NCBI GenBank assembly: GCA_023213395.1
Contig: CM041465.1
Span: 75,213,741-75,277,740, forward strand
Length of the DNA stretch: 64,000 nt
Source: Cycas panzhihuaensis
Taxonomy: Eukaryota > Cycadophyta
Direction of reading: 5' to 3'
How positions within the stretch are numbered: the first letter of the stretch is position 1; every line of letters starts with the position of its first letter. The notes under the pieces were generated by a model. The model was given only the letters and a program-made list of their open reading frames with translations, did not search any database and was not told the origin of the DNA. Below are positions 62,771 through 64,000 of this stretch, piece by piece. A program made the position numbers and the translations under genes.

Positions 62771-63160
62771 AAGAGGCATTAAGATCCAAAATTTGAGTAG
62801 AAGATGAAGGTATGTTAGGCTAAAAGGCTAGAGGTATAAACCAAGTAGAGTTCATAGGGTAGGAAGAGGAGGTTGTAGCCTCTTAAGGAGGTAAATAAGA
62901 ATTCCCTACATGTGACAAGTGACCTAAACTAAGGCACTTAAGAAAAGGATTGCCAGGAGGTTAAATAATGATTTGTGAATGAGGAGGTTTTGGGTTTTTA
63001 AAACTCAAGCCCTAAAGAGGACTGAACTCCCCAAGAGGGAGTTACTTCAAGATAAAATGGGCTAGCTCTGATAGGTGGAACTGCCTAATACCATGATGAC
63101 TGGATGAAATATAAATATAAGAAATAGGAAAGGGAGGAGACTTAAGGGTTGTATAAGTTC
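62771..63160 (-). pseudogene. G2 gag, extreme N-terminal remnant
   Basis: Minus strand carries Pro/Ser-rich pieces (for example PPIRASPFYLEV near 63,050-63,090) consistent with the N-terminal Gag region of G2, with stops. The boundary with the next LTR is not defined. Confidence 0.35.
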
Positions 63161-63161
63161 T

Positions 63162-63573
63162 TAGATCAGTCTCTGTAAGACTATTAATCTCATGGAACTA
63201 AAGTAAAGAAATAGAGTCATACACTCTATGTTGTAGATGATGAATGCATGCAAAATGTATAATTACCTTTATTATGACCTAAGATAATTATAGGAATTAA
63301 TAATATTATTTATTTCAAGTTAGTCTCAAATATTATTAGGGTATAGGTATCTTATTAGAAGTTAGTTTAGATCAGTCTCTGTAAGACTATTAATCTCATG
63401 GAACTAAAGTAAAGAAATAGAGTCATACACTCTATGTTGTAGATACTAAATGCATGCAAAATGTATAATCACCTTTATTGTGACCTAAGATAATTATAGG
63501 AATTAATAAAATTATTTATTACAAGTTAGTCTCAAATATTATTAGGGTATAGGTATCTTATTAGAAGTCAGTT
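63162..63573 (+). repeat. 206-bp tandem duplication in an LTR
   Basis: Two adjacent copies (63,162-63,367 and 63,368-63,573) with a few substitutions, both containing GATCAGTCTCTGTAAGAC, ATGCATGCAAAATGTATAAT and GGGTATAGGTATCTTATTAG. They lie upstream of a TATA box, in the position of the U3 enhancer region. Confidence 0.9.
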
Positions 63574-63777
63574 TTATTATTTGGAAGTTAGTTTTTTTAA
63601 GGATGGTTAAATATGACACCTATAAATAGAGAACTATTATTTACTTGTAAATCATCTTTTGTAATTTAATTCATTTGGGGTCTTTGGATCATTTGGCTCT
63701 TAGGAACTTCTATTCAACTTTTATTTCAATTTTCTTTTGTCTTTGTGGAAGTAGATCTAATTTAGGATTACTTCAAA
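63574..63777 (+). repeat. 3' part of the LTR of a further plus-strand element
   Basis: The LTR part between the tandem duplication and the primer site, containing a TATA box. The LTR start was not resolved and the rest of the element lies beyond the window. Confidence 0.55.
63621..63628 (+). promoter_or_regulatory. LTR TATA box
   Basis: TATAAATA, about 155 bp before the primer site, a plausible LTR promoter. Confidence 0.5.
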
Positions 63778-63790
63778 TGGTATTAGAGCC
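63778..63790 (+). other. Primer binding site of the element at the window end
   Basis: TGGTATTAGAGCC, one mismatch from TGGTATCAGAGCC. The leader continues to 64,000 without coding sequence. Confidence 0.7.
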
Positions 63791-64000
63791 TCACCTTTTC
63801 TGTATCAAGGATTTGCATTCTTAGAGTATAAATGTAAGAATTTCAGAAAAGTAATTAAAACTTTGAGTCAAATAAGCCTATTCTACAAATTTTGAGTGGT
63901 GATGTCATAGGTTTTAGAGTGAAATTATAAAAATTTTAGGGAATTTAACTTTGACCTATTATTTATCACTATTTTTAGGGCTTAAAATCTATTGCTACAA

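Larger units (their letters stand above)
20367..63110 (-). mobile_element. Decayed Ty3/Gypsy G2, split by nested insertions
   Basis: Minus-strand Gypsy coding remains occupy 20,505-24,932 (integrase back to gag) and resume at 60,842-62,129 and about 62,770-63,110 (gag N-terminal part). The interval 24,933-60,836 is Copia A with its own insertions, and 62,130-62,770 is a further unidentified insert. Removing Copia A and one copy of CTTAT rejoins G2 gag sequence. The sequence after the G2 integrase end (CTCTGAAATGAG) matches that after the Gypsy B integrase, so the two are related families. LTRs were not found. Confidence 0.65.

Overview
The window is repeat-derived DNA from a land plant with a large, transposon-rich nuclear genome. 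The evidence is Ty1/Copia and Ty3/Gypsy polyproteins of plant type, initiator-Met-tRNA primer binding sites, a plant mobile domain gene and kilobase-scale nesting of LTR elements. A gymnosperm or other large-genome lineage is plausible, but the sequence does not fix the species. I see no host protein gene, rRNA, tRNA gene or CRISPR array. Nearly all open frames are decayed retrotransposon domains or microsatellite artefacts.

Layout. 1-2.2 kb: AT-rich DNA with no gene. 2.2-7.06 kb: a badly decayed plus-strand Copia element (Copia-1). It abuts, tail to tail, a minus-strand Copia (Copia-2, 6.98-15.45 kb) whose 5' LTR contains a 1.2-kb TA/CA/GA microsatellite. 15.45-17.7 kb: non-coding DNA with diverged tandem repeats of about 200 bp. 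17.73-20.37 kb: a small non-coding LTR element (X). 20.5-63.1 kb: a decayed minus-strand Gypsy (G2) split by later insertions. Minus-strand Copia A (24,933-60,836, target duplication CTTAT) sits in its gag. Copia A is split twice. A GC-rich, relatively young plus-strand Gypsy B (27,820-44,505, duplication ATAAC) lies in its integrase. A non-coding plus-strand LTR element C (46,163-58,102) lies in its gag, and C carries a complete minus-strand Copia D (47,901-55,549, duplication TGTGA). The window ends in the LTR and primer binding site of another plus-strand element.

The most informative unit is Gypsy B. It has 2.6-kb LTRs and gag, protease, reverse transcriptase, RNase H and integrase. Downstream of integrase it carries two accessory modules: an antisense gene encoding a plant mobile domain with a C-terminal coiled coil and an apparent GT-AG intron, and, next to the 3' LTR, a second archaeal-type RNase H. 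This resembles the dual-RNase-H Tat-type Gypsy elements with antisense accessory genes. All copies here carry stops or frameshifts, so none looks autonomous.

Secondary points: a perfect-register 10 x 21-bp heptapeptide repeat in Copia-2 gag; primer-binding-site-like modules repeated in tandem at the LTR ends of C and X; a leader block of about 370 bp shared by three Copia copies; and nonsense mutations that mostly fit C-to-T change at CpA sites.
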